Shown: positions 1 to 8,545 of the stretch, in pieces
How the letters are laid out: each line of letters starts with the position of its first letter
Position numbering within the stretch: the stretch's first letter is position 1
The notes under the pieces: model-generated
Told to the model about the DNA's origin: nothing
Database searches by the model: none
What the model saw: only the letters and a program-made list of their open reading frames with translations
Translations under genes and position numbers: made by a program
From: Darksidea phi
Taxonomy: Eukaryota; Ascomycota; Dothideomycetes; Pleosporales; Lentitheciaceae
DNA: 64,000 nucleotides
NCBI GenBank assembly: GCA_030770425.1
Contig: JASJFT010000012.1
Location: forward strand, 1-64,000
Direction of reading: 5' to 3'

Positions 1-2369
1 ATAAACTGCATACATCTGAAGACCAGCACTGAAATTTCAACTGCACATGAAAAGAGTGGAACGCTTGACGTCGGCCAATGGGGCAGCCAACACTGGCTTC
101 ATCCGACACGAGCCTCAACACGCGACCAAGAGGAAGGGGGTGGGGTGCAGGAGAGGGGAACTGCTGGAACCAAGGGATGCTGTCGCGGCTGTCTGTACAA
201 CAGAACGCTTCAGGACTCCGTTTGATGAGGAGATTCCCTAAAAGCAACGGTTACGTGGTGATACTGAGGAAATGGGGAGATACTTGATCAAGCCTGGTCC
301 CTAGGTGGCCTGTGCTGGGGACCCTCTCTGTATATATAGCTAGATATTCAGCTTGTGTAGAAATCAGAGCAATCAACTTCCCAAACTGCGCAGCACGTGA
401 TTGATGCGAACCAAAGGACGCGAACCAAGGGACGCGAACCAAGGGATGCGAACCAAAGGATGCGAACCAAGGGAGCAGCGCTCATCTACCGCACTAAATG
501 ACCACGCACGAAGTATAAAAGGCCGTCCGTCTGCTGAAGCGTCCAGAAGTCCACAATCGAATACCGTACACCACACGAAGCACGATAAGTCGACCAATCT
601 CCCGCGATAAGCCGAACGCTACCTACCAAACCACGATCGTCGACGTTCACAGTACCCCTAAGAAAGCGAAGGGACCTTTAAAGAAGAAGCTGCGATAACT
701 AGGGCTAGGGTATAAGGGGGCGGTAGACCTAGATAGCGCTAGGATATTGCGTCTTCTCATCTTCGATGGCGAGGTCCCCCTCCAGGCGCTTGGTATGGTG
801 CATCCGTGTTGACACGGGAATATGGCTGACCAGCGATGCAGACTTGACTCCAGCGAGCAACGCCTTCATTCGCGGTCAGAATGCAAGGCAAGCTGACCCT
901 CATGACCCACGGTAGCAACGCTGTTTTGACTTTTCTGAGTGAAGACAACGCCAGTGAGTGGGTAGAGGTCGTGCGACACACGCCGTAAGCCATCCGATTT
1001 GCTCTTGCTGGCGTATTGCTTTCCTTCACCTTCACTAGAGCCGAGTTATCGCCTTGATGTCCCACTCGATCTCAAGCTCCTGAGCCAAGAAACCACTGCG
1101 CTAGAAGTGACAGGTTGCAGGAGGGGCAGGCAAGCGTTGATCACGCCTAGAGCAGTCTCGAGACAGGTACAGATGTATCACGAACGACATCGTCCGTCAC
1201 ATCGGCAAGGCTCAACTTGGCAATAGCAACGCACCGGACAACCGAAATGATGCAAATCCTAGACGAAAGCCAGCCGGTTAGCAAGATGTTTTCTGTTTTT
1301 TTGGGGTACAGAGCAACGGGAGTGAAGTCCATCCTATCGGAACTAACCGCCTAGACGACAAGGAGGCATTCACATGTCATATCATTATTAGGTAACTTCC
1401 AATCTGCCTATGCCTCTAGCTTGGAGGACTGACCGGTAAATAGTCAGCTTTCGTAACCCTTGCATAGTGGAACCACACACGCATAGCTTGATGATACAAG
1501 GCCCCTGAGAAGACTGTGCCACGCTGCCGTTGTTGGGTGGAACCCTGAGGCGACCACGCCGCACAAGAACGATTTTGGCCGAATGATGCGACAATGAATC
1601 ATACGGTTAGCTAACTACATAACTCCTTCATTCCTCCTCACTTCCTCCTATTCTTCTTACGTTCTCCGTCAGCCTACAACATATTTCCATTGAAACGAAG
1701 CATCGAACGTCAACGAGGGCCTTCAAACCTGGCACAAGTGCGACCGGATGTCCCACATACATCATTTTCCTATGGTTGCTTTTGGCAAGGCGAGTACCTT
1801 GACGCAACGCAGTGAGCATCTCTAGGGACGTGTGCCTGAGGGCTCAGGCATCCACAGCCTGTTTTCGACCTCAACGAGTTTAGCGCTATGCAGGCATTTT
1901 AGTGCAACATTTATCGCTGATCCGATTGGCTGTGCGACTCCCGACAACTCTTGCCGGAAATCACTAATTGGCGGCCTTCACTTCAGCTGTGGGAAAATGT
2001 ATTTGCTAATGAGGCTTCAATACCTCAGGAGCCGACCTCAAACACTCCAAAAATCCTAAATCGTCCCGAAATCAATGCCTCCCAAACACAGGTTGATGGC
2101 GATGAAGACGACGAAGACGATGAGACCTCCCACGACGACCGACCTCCTACCGTCCAACGCGTTCCCTCTGACCAACCCGAGGTATTGCGGCCCTGCCTCT
2201 TCGGATACCAATGCACAAGCTTGAAGTGTAGGATTAGCCTGGCGGGAAATGCCCACACTCTTCATGGAAGTCGTGCCGGACATGCTAGGAATTGTGCTGT
2301 AGCTGGATGGACACACCGAACCCCCAACGCTGGAAGGACGGCACCCGGCGGGCTCGAACATTTTCTTCA
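1..2369. other. Gene-poor region
   Basis: No reading frame here shows a recognisable family, a convincing start context or a splice pattern. Open frames are short and overlap each other on both strands. A short acidic low-complexity stretch rich in Asp and Glu codons is read on the plus strand near 2095-2135, but nothing around it supports a gene. The only clear structure is the 14-bp tandem array listed separately. Confidence 0.6.
406..475. repeat. 14-bp tandem repeat, 5 copies
   Basis: Five consecutive 14-bp units of the form GCGAACCAAGGGAC run head to tail with only A/G and C/T changes at two positions. A single related unit occurs alone near 165-177. The array lies in gene-poor DNA. Seen directly in the sequence; no function is implied. 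Confidence 0.9.
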
Positions 2370-3111
2370 CTAATCAAGAGTTAGCACATGGTCTGGTATT
2401 GGACACTGCCTTCCGTTGCGCAACTTACAAAACATCCTACCCTCCTTGGACTCGAAAAAGTCATGTACCTTTTCCACAAAGTCATGTCCGACTTTGTAAG
2501 GAAAGACGCCCTTACGCATGCCTTGCATGTGCGGAAGCTCTAGGAGTGCATCAACCATCTTCACGACAGCCTCAGCCCTGTCGTTCTTGTTCACTGCATC
2601 GTCCTCGATGTAGTAGTTGACTTCGTCAAGGACAAGCCGTTCGAACGGCTCTCCAGTGTATGGACGTTTCTTTTGTAGGATTTCGCTGACCGCGCGTATG
2701 CCCCGGGGAGTGGCTCTGTCTGGAATCCCGTCAGCAGTTGCACACTCGACCCGGAAATGGCAGCTAGTTCGTTATCTGAGGAAGAGGTGCGTTGATATTC
2801 GCTAACAGCTCCGACTAACGCAGGCTGTGCTAGGAACACGAAGCGATGAGATGATCGCTGCAGTCGCCAGACACCACCGCATACGCTATAAGTGAAGAGC
2901 CGCAAAACTCGCTCGGCGACGTCGGTCCAGCCCACCTGATATTGGTGGACCGGATGTAGCGTGAACGGCCCCTGCGAAGAGCCGCAGTGCACTCCGCGCA
3001 ACACTCCACCGAAGGGGCTCCTACCACACATAAATATGAAGGGACGTAATGGGCGTTCGACTCACGGTTGATCTGGAGCTTGGAGCCCTCGTATGGGTGG
3101 TCAACGGCCAT
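2370..3111 (-). CDS. Unresolved small gene or gene relic, minus strand
   Basis: Three stretches on the minus strand look coding but cannot be joined with confidence. An ATG at 3111 in good context opens a frame (MAVDHPYEGSKLQIN) followed at 3065 by a GTGAGT donor. A second frame is open from about 3031 to 2700 and contains GPFTLHPVHQYQVGWTDVAERV. A third is open from about 2760 to the stop at 2370 with an acidic, helical-looking C-terminal end (KKRPYTGEPFERLVLDEVNY, later VEKVHDFFES). A 45-nt intron, 3021-3065, fits the first junction but leads into a different frame from the second stretch. Either small introns were missed or the gene carries frameshifts and is decaying. No family is recognised. 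Confidence 0.35.
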
Positions 3112-4024
3112 CTCGCCGCAGGAGGGACGGGTCGAAAGCTGGACCGCGTAGCATGGGCGTTAGGCACGGGGAGAACCGCTTCGTACAGATGACTTACGTG
3201 TAATGACTTTGGCGTCCGCGTGTAGCTGCTGTGTGGAGGGGAGGCGGATGCTGGGATGTTGGTGGTTGATTTCAGAAACAAATTACTCTTGCTGCACGCG
3301 CAAGACTGCGCAGCGCTGAAATTTGCTGGAAGTGAGACTTGAAATGCCAACAAACCAAACGAGGACGCGCAGCAGCGCGCGAAGAGCAGGTGCAAAGCTC
3401 TCTGTATGTTGTAAGCAATAACGGTGATGCATCTGGCAACACCTCGCATTGGAAAGTTGCCGCCAACCCCCCGCCCCACCGCCGCTTCGCTGCCCATTAG
3501 CGCGTGGTCGTTGCCGCAAGCCGTGAGTGTCACACTGCGCTCTGCTTTTCTGCTCATGATGATTGTCGGTCGACTCGCCAGTCTCTGCCCAAAATGCAAA
3601 GGGTGGAAAATGCAAAGGGTGGAAAATGCAAAGGGTGGTCATCCCATGATATCGAGCGTTCAACTTGCGCCTCAAAGATGCTTGTCGACCACCAATGCAC
3701 ACTGCATACCAGGAGGATGCAGAAAACTCCCGCGACAACGCACTTCGGCCGCTGTCGCTATCCGCCACACCACAACTTGTACCACGCCGCTGCTGGCCTA
3801 ATAATGGAGAAGAATCATCAGAGGTAGGCCAATTCTACGGTTGCTAGCCCTGCAAAGGTGAACAAAAATAGATCCTACGTCACTTCCAATTTTTCATCGT
3901 GAGCCACTAGCCACACGTGGCGGTGCAGCATCTTGGCGCTAGCCCCTCCTTGACGAACTTTCGTAGATGATGTCCTCACGACGACTTTACGCGCTTCCAG
4001 CCCACCAGGGCTTCGATCGAATCT
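3112..4024. other. Intergenic region, promoter side of the C2H2 gene
   Basis: Overlapping open frames on both strands from 3283 to 3827 have no consistent coding character. The region lies between the ATG at 3111 (minus) and the zinc-finger gene at 4025 (plus), so it may hold both promoters. Apart from the 16-bp repeat at 3591-3638 nothing specific is seen. Confidence 0.5.
3591..3638. repeat. 16-bp tandem repeat, 3 copies
   Basis: Three perfect head-to-tail copies of AAAATGCAAAGGGTGG. The array sits about 400 bp upstream of the zinc-finger gene start and about 480 bp upstream of the minus-strand ATG at 3111. Seen directly; any regulatory role is speculation. Confidence 0.92.
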
Positions 4025-5323
4025 ATGTTTCCATCAAACGTATTGAACGACTCGTTCTACGATAGGTATATCGACTCCACGGCGTATGAGCACCCCACAA
4101 CAGACATTTCATCGTTTGCTTCGCTCGATGCAGGCTCCCCGTCTTATGCTTTACCCCAATCCGACCAACGCATACCACCAACACCTACCCCGAGAGCATC
4201 GCACTACCAGCATGTACATTCCAAAACACCCGAGTATGAGACACGACCTGTATACCTTTGGGAGTCGGAGGATGAGCATGAAATGCACGCAATGTTTGGA
4301 GAGAGTCATAAAGGGAAGGCTTCAGCTGGGGGCGACATGTTGGAACCTTCCAAGTCTCTGGTCTTTGGGAATTCTGATGATGATATCTATCATTTCTCAA
4401 GAAGTGAGATATTAGGAGATTCTTGGTTCGATCATGAAACAAATGGAGTTCCCGCCAGTTCATTGGAGGACAACATGCCTGCTGTTATAGCGCCTTCGAC
4501 GAACTCCGCGTCCGAAGCCGAGTTTGTTCTCTCTGACACAACATCGACTTCTAGTAGGCATGCAACTAGCTCTCACTATAACCCATATATAAGAGACCGC
4601 TCACCCCCATCCCATGCATGGTCCGCCCTGACACAATTTCGCGCACCATATACGAGATCGCACACTTCGGATCAGGACCATAGCGGCTTACATCTTTGCC
4701 ACATCTGCAATCGCTCTTTCACACTTCCCAAGGACCTCAAGAGCCATACCAGTACAGTACACATCAAAGAAAGTTGGCTGTACCCGGAACCTGGTTGCAG
4801 TCAATGGCTCTACCGGCCCGACAAACTTCTGCAACACCGTAGAATCCATAGCGATATAAGGCAGCCTTTCACCTCCAGTCATCCGTCCAGTGTCACCTAT
4901 GAAGGAGCGTTAGCTAGTGATTTGGGAGATACAATGACACCTTCCGAAGACAGCGAAGCAAACTTTAGCTGGGAGCTCCTAGACCAAGACGCTCCATCCG
5001 CACCACCGAGCCCTTCCAGCCATCCTATCGAAGAACGGAAAGCGTTCGATTGTCAGTACTGTGAAAAAGTGTTCAAGTACCAGCATGATCGCGCGAGACA
5101 TTTACGAACTGTACACAGCAAACAGGAGAACGGAGTGGGCTACCGGTGTGCTGCCGTAGGATGTACAAAGAAAGATAAGATATGGACTCGGCTTGATAAT
5201 TTCCAAAAGCATCTCGCGAAGCAACATGGTATTGAGGATAATCAAAGACTCATTGAAAAGTCGAAGAAGCTTGGCTCTAGGAAGACATTTACGGTCTTGA
5301 CTCCTGATACGTTTGCACAATAA
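4025..5323 (+). CDS. C2H2 zinc-finger protein (putative transcription factor)
   Basis: A single-exon gene of 432 residues. Residues 1-220 are Ser/Thr/Pro-rich and acidic, without a recognised domain, as is common for fungal regulators. A classical finger lies at about 225-246 (CHICNRSF...H..H). A second at about 253-275 keeps the PEPGC...HRRIH pattern but has Tyr at 253 where the first Cys is expected, so it probably does not hold zinc in the usual way. Two more fingers follow at 343-364 (CQYCEKVF) and 374-401 (CAAVGCTKKDKIWTRLDNF). The protein is probably nuclear and DNA-binding; the target is unknown. It borders the AT-rich RIP-like block on its 3' side. The ATG is the first in frame, and the frame is uninterrupted. 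The zinc-finger assignment is certain from the motifs; the regulatory role is inferred. Confidence 0.9.
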   Translation: MFPSNVLNDSFYDRYIDSTAYEHPTTDISSFASLDAGSPSYALPQSDQRIPPTPTPRASHYQHVHSKTPEYETRPVYLWESEDEHEMHAMFGESHKGKASAGGDMLEPSKSLVFGNSDDDIYHFSRSEILGDSWFDHETNGVPASSLEDNMPAVIAPSTNSASEAEFVLSDTTSTSSRHATSSHYNPYIRDRSPPSHAWSALTQFRAPYTRSHTSDQDHSGLHLCHICNRSFTLPKDLKSHTSTVHIKESWLYPEPGCSQWLYRPDKLLQHRRIHSDIRQPFTSSHPSSVTYEGALASDLGDTMTPSEDSEANFSWELLDQDAPSAPPSPSSHPIEERKAFDCQYCEKVFKYQHDRARHLRTVHSKQENGVGYRCAAVGCTKKDKIWTRLDNFQKHLAKQHGIEDNQRLIEKSKKLGSRKTFTVLTPDTFAQ

Positions 5324-5640
5324 GACCAGAGCAAAGCTATTCCTAAGGTCTTATAGTCCTTGCTGGAGGGCTGGGCGAGGATATAATATTGATCCAAGAG
5401 GGATGGTCGAGTTGTGTGCGCGCTCGACCTGGAAGTCAATATCATCCCGCTAGTGAATTGCGTAGATTCGATTCCTGCTCCCTTCCCCTAAATTCTCTCA
5501 TAGCCCAGATTGTAGAAGGCGGGGACCACATTTAGGCGGCAACATCGCCCCTTAATTCCGTGTCGCGTGCGGCGCCCGGTCCTTGGCCCCATCAGCTCAA
5601 ATCAAACACCGATTTCCGCCCACCTACCTCCGAAACCCCT
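5324..5640. other. Intergenic, tRNA-like remnant possible
   Basis: This stretch follows the zinc-finger gene. Around 5395-5485 a short segment resembles a degraded long-arm tRNA: TGGTCGAGTTG resembles the start of a Leu/Ser tRNA D-arm and AGATTCGATTCCTGCTCCC resembles a T-arm running into an acceptor stem. However, the normally invariant G53-C61 pair would be A-C and no clean anticodon stem is found. It is not called as a tRNA. Confidence 0.3.
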
Positions 5641-5864
5641 CAGGGATAATAGCTACATGGCTAATTAGAAGTTCTACCTATTCTAACTTGTCCTATAAGA
5701 GGTGGATTTATTGTGTTATCCCTATTGGCGGCCTATGGTTATTTGCAGTGTATTCGCCTAGGGGTTTGTACCGAAAAAGTTTACCCTAGATACGCGTCCA
5801 AAGCTGGGTTTGTTCAACCCTCTACTATATATTCCGTGCGTTCTAGTAGCTAACACTATTTGAT

Positions 5865-6650
5865 TTGGATTTGCATAGTAGGAGTCTCTTTAGAAGGTCC
5901 GCACGAAATATAGTAGAGGTGCTATACCTATACCTTATATACGATAATAGAGCTGTAGAGCTATATACAGTAATATTAATCGTAAGCGACGAGGTGATGT
6001 TTCGAATATTAAGGCGACAAGAAATAATATATGATACTAATACTATAGAGCCTAGTTGGGAGACCAACAGCGGTAGCGATGAATTAGCGTACCTATACTA
6101 CCACCTATAGTATAAAAATTACCTACGATAATACTAGTATCCTACTTATATCTATCTCTTATCCTCAGCTAGCTTTCTTATATCAACACCTACTAACTAT
6201 ATATCTTTACTAACGATCGTTCGCCTAGTCCTTTAGTAGAAGGAACTAGAGTATAATAGGCTATTCGAGTACAGCGTTCTAAAGCTTTCGAATATCGCAG
6301 CGGAGTATCCCTGGCGCTATAGGCGGGAGGTACTATCGATAGGGCTCCTCGATTATAATAACTATTAGTATAAAACTAACTATACGTTAGATATATTCGA
6401 GGAAACGAGCGGCGATAGGATCCTTATATAGCTATTAGTAATTACCTATAATATATTCTTGTCCGAAGACCTATATAATAAGGATAGTTGTTTCGTTGAG
6501 AGGTAGTTAATTCGTCTACGTAGGCTGGAGGAAATACTTATACAGGAAGAACAGTTGACAAAGGAGGAATTAGCCTTCTTAGTAGGCTATCGTGAGAGCT
6601 AATACCTAACGTAGAAGATAGAGCCGATACGAACGATAGCGTAGGAGTAG
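5865..6650 (+). pseudogene. RIP-decayed ORF of an unidentified repeat
   Basis: One reading frame keeps protein-like sequence across almost 800 bp although it is broken by about a dozen stops. It opens with an 80-codon stretch at 5865-6107 (VEVLYLYLIYDNRAVELYT), and the same phase resumes at 6240-6400 (YPWRYRREVLSIGLLDYNNY) and 6450-6600 (RRLEEILIQEEQLTKEELAF). Nearly all the stops are TAG, with two TAA and no TGA, as expected if CAG and CAA glutamine codons were converted by C-to-T change in CpA. All segments share frame, so no indel is needed. The family is not recognised; a transposon-encoded protein is likely from context only. Confidence 0.6.
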
Positions 6651-6967
6651 AGGACGACGGGGATACCTAGCTAGGGAGGCTGCCGGTAAGTAAAGGATTA
6701 AGAAGTAGCCTAGCGTAGGTTACCTTACTATCGTTATTACTACCCGTACCGAGATATATTATTAGTTAAGTAGCGCGAGGGTCTAGAGGGCTAGGTACGG
6801 GTATCTACTGTAGGGGGTTCGGCGTTGTCAGCGCGTTTAACCATCTATATATATTATTAGTAAATTAGGAGCTGTTATTATCGTGTAGTTACTGCCTATA
6901 CTATTGCGTGAGATGTCGAAATATTGAAACATGATAAGGTGATTAGAATCACGAAAAATACAGCCAG

Positions 6968-7016
6968 CCCAGGAGCCAACGTGACGTCACGCCGGGTAGT
7001 GGCTCAAGCTCCTGGG
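6968..7016. repeat. Hairpin with central palindrome
   Basis: CCCAGGAGC (6968-6976) pairs with GCTCCTGGG (7008-7016), and GCCA/TGGC pairs further inside. Between the arms lies the perfect 12-bp palindrome CGTGACGTCACG at 6980-6991. Such nested dyads are common near the ends of DNA transposons. The hairpin is followed closely by TAGCTAACACTAT (7024-7036), a 13-bp sequence also found at 5847-5859 just upstream of the decayed ORF. Confidence 0.75.
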
Positions 7017-7350
7017 GGAGGGGTAGCTAACACTATATAGAGAAACCCTGATAATTAATATTGATCCGAGCGACCTCGCGTTTGATGCACCTCACTCTTA
7101 GTCACGACCTCGATGGGACTGTCTTTGCGGACCAAACACCGCGCATCAGGATAAATACGAGGGATTTCCAACCACCGAAGGCATGAAGCTCACAAGACCC
7201 TGAATAAGTGAGCGCTGGCTCACATTTCCTTACTATTATTTCATCATTATACGTTTAGGAAATAGGGGTAGAGTCATAACGAAACATTACGTTCTGATAT
7301 CAAACTACGTTGCTGTCTTACCTCTCTCTCTCTCACTACGGTTCCGAGCA

Positions 7351-7426
7351 CCCCTAATATAGGGGGGACCCCTAAATTGGGGCCCAAACCCCCCTAATTT
7401 AGGGTTCCTGCCCCCCTAATTAGGGG
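7351..7426. repeat. Cluster of G/C-run palindromes
   Basis: Four short palindromes or near-palindromes of the type CCCCTAATTAGGGG follow each other: 7351-7366, 7369-7382 (CCCCTAAATTGGGG), 7389-7404 and 7411-7426 (the last contains a perfect 14-bp palindrome). A further copy, C6-TAATTTA-G6, lies at 8327-8345 on the other side of the foldback element, so the two sites bracket it. They stand out because runs of G and C are otherwise absent in the AT-rich block. Confidence 0.85.
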
Positions 7427-7476
7427 TACTTGCCCACCTAATTATAGAATTGTTATAATAATATTATATATACTAT

Positions 7477-7560
7477 AGTATTAGGTATAGTATTAGGTAT
7501 AGTATTAGGTATAGTATTAGGTATAGTATTAGGTATAGTATCACGTACAGTATCAGGCAT
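7477..7560. repeat. 12-bp minisatellite, 7 copies
   Basis: Five perfect copies of AGTATTAGGTAT are followed by two degenerate ones (AGTATCACGTAC, AGTATCAGGCAT). The array ends 10 bp before the outer arm of the foldback element at 7571 and may be part of the same mobile unit. Confidence 0.93.
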
Positions 7561-7570
7561 AGTATCTATA

Positions 7571-8200
7571 CTATCTAGAGCCCTCACGATTAGTCGACTA
7601 ATCGTAAGGGCTCACCAGGGACAGTGAACCAACAGCCCTCGCGATTAGACGACTAATCGCGTGAGCCCACTAGTGTAGCAAACCTAATAGCCCTCGCGAT
7701 TGAACGACTAATCGCGTGAGCTCAGCGGCTAGCCTATATCGAGCTCAGTAGCTAGCTGATATCGAGCACAGTAGCTAGCTGATATAGAGCTCAGTAGCTA
7801 GGTCGTTAGGTGGTATTAAGGGCGCGTAGGGTACGCGGGTGTTCGCGGGTATTCACATGCTAGCATGTGAAATTTTCTACGTCATATACTCAACAACCTT
7901 AATATTATATACTTACCCTCTCGCTCCTCCTTAGTAGTAATATAATAAGAACTATATAGTTTATACGACTAAGTAAGGTACCCTCCTAAGCTCGATATAG
8001 GCTAGCTACTAAGTTCGATATAGGTCAGCCGCTGAGCTCGATATCAGCCAGCTACTGAGCTCGATATCAGCCAGCCGCTAAGCTCGATATAGGCCAGCCG
8101 CTGAGCTCACGCGATTAGTCGTTCAATCGCGAGGGCTATTAGTTTACTGTACCTGGTGAGCCCTTACGATTAGTCGACTAATTATAAGGGCTCTAGATAG
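7571..8200. mobile_element. Foldback/MITE-like element with nested dyads
   Basis: The left arm 7571-7620 and right arm 8151-8200 are inverted repeats of about 50 bp with very few mismatches, beginning CTATCTAGAGCCCT. Each arm also contains its own dyad (CGATTAGTCGACTAATCG). Inside lies a second inverted pair with dyads around CGCGATT...AATCGCG, present twice on the left (7634-7661 and 7691-7719) and once on the right (8107-8135). Further in are repeated GAGCTCGATATCAGCTAGCTA-like units on both arms. The unpaired centre is about 7810-7980. No ORF of useful size is present, so the element is non-autonomous. TATA flanks both outer ends, so a TA target duplication is possible. The family is not identified. 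Confidence 0.8.
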
Positions 8201-8545
8201 TATATAAAGTAATAAGAGATATTAATTTTTTTAAAATATTTCTAAAAAAAATCGTGAAATCGTGAAAAAAATTAGGGAAAAAATCGTAAATAATTATTTT
8301 TTTCTTGAAATTAGGGCCCCGCCGGGCCCCCCTAATTTAGGGGGGACTGGAATCGTCGAGCGTCACCGGCGGTGTAACACATCGAAAGCGCTTCAGCGCT
8401 CGATGCTGAGCTTGTTGCAGGTGTATGTTATGCAACAACTGGTTTACACGAGCTGATACACGATCACATTGTGGAAATCAGGAACGAAAGAAAATAGAGC
8501 TGGTGGATTGATAGAGCAAATATTGGCCAAAGCCCAACGAGTCAG
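8201..8545. other. A-rich tract and 3' flank of the RelA/SpoT gene
   Basis: An A/T homopolymer-rich tract (8222-8310) leads to the G/C-run palindrome at 8327-8345. From there composition returns to normal. The remaining 200 bp is the 3' flank of the minus-strand RelA/SpoT gene. It contains the small dyad AGCGCTTCAGCGCT near 8387-8400. No gene is seen. Confidence 0.6.

Larger units (their letters stand above)
5640..8310. repeat. AT-rich RIP-like repeat block
   Basis: Base composition changes sharply here from the balanced flanks to strings rich in TA, TAT and TAG, with few CA dinucleotides. This is the pattern left by repeat-induced point mutation (CpA to TpA) in many Pezizomycotina. No intact gene lies inside. 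The block contains a decayed reading frame (5865-6650), a hairpin with a central palindrome (6968-7016), G/C-run palindromes (7351-7426), a 12-bp minisatellite and a foldback element. The RIP interpretation is inference; dinucleotide indices were not computed. Confidence 0.7.

Noticed and set aside
5390..5490. tRNA-like sequence (D-arm-like GGTCGAGTTG and T-arm-like GATTCGATTCC)
   Set aside because: The T-arm would need an A-C pair at the normally invariant 53-61 position, the acceptor stem starts with a mismatch, and no clean anticodon stem-loop can be drawn. At most a decayed tRNA.
7351..7426. CCCTAA/TTAGGG-like strings suggesting an interstitial telomere
   Set aside because: The strings are palindromic CCCCTAAT(T)AGGGG motifs with variable spacing, not head-to-tail TTAGGG hexamers.
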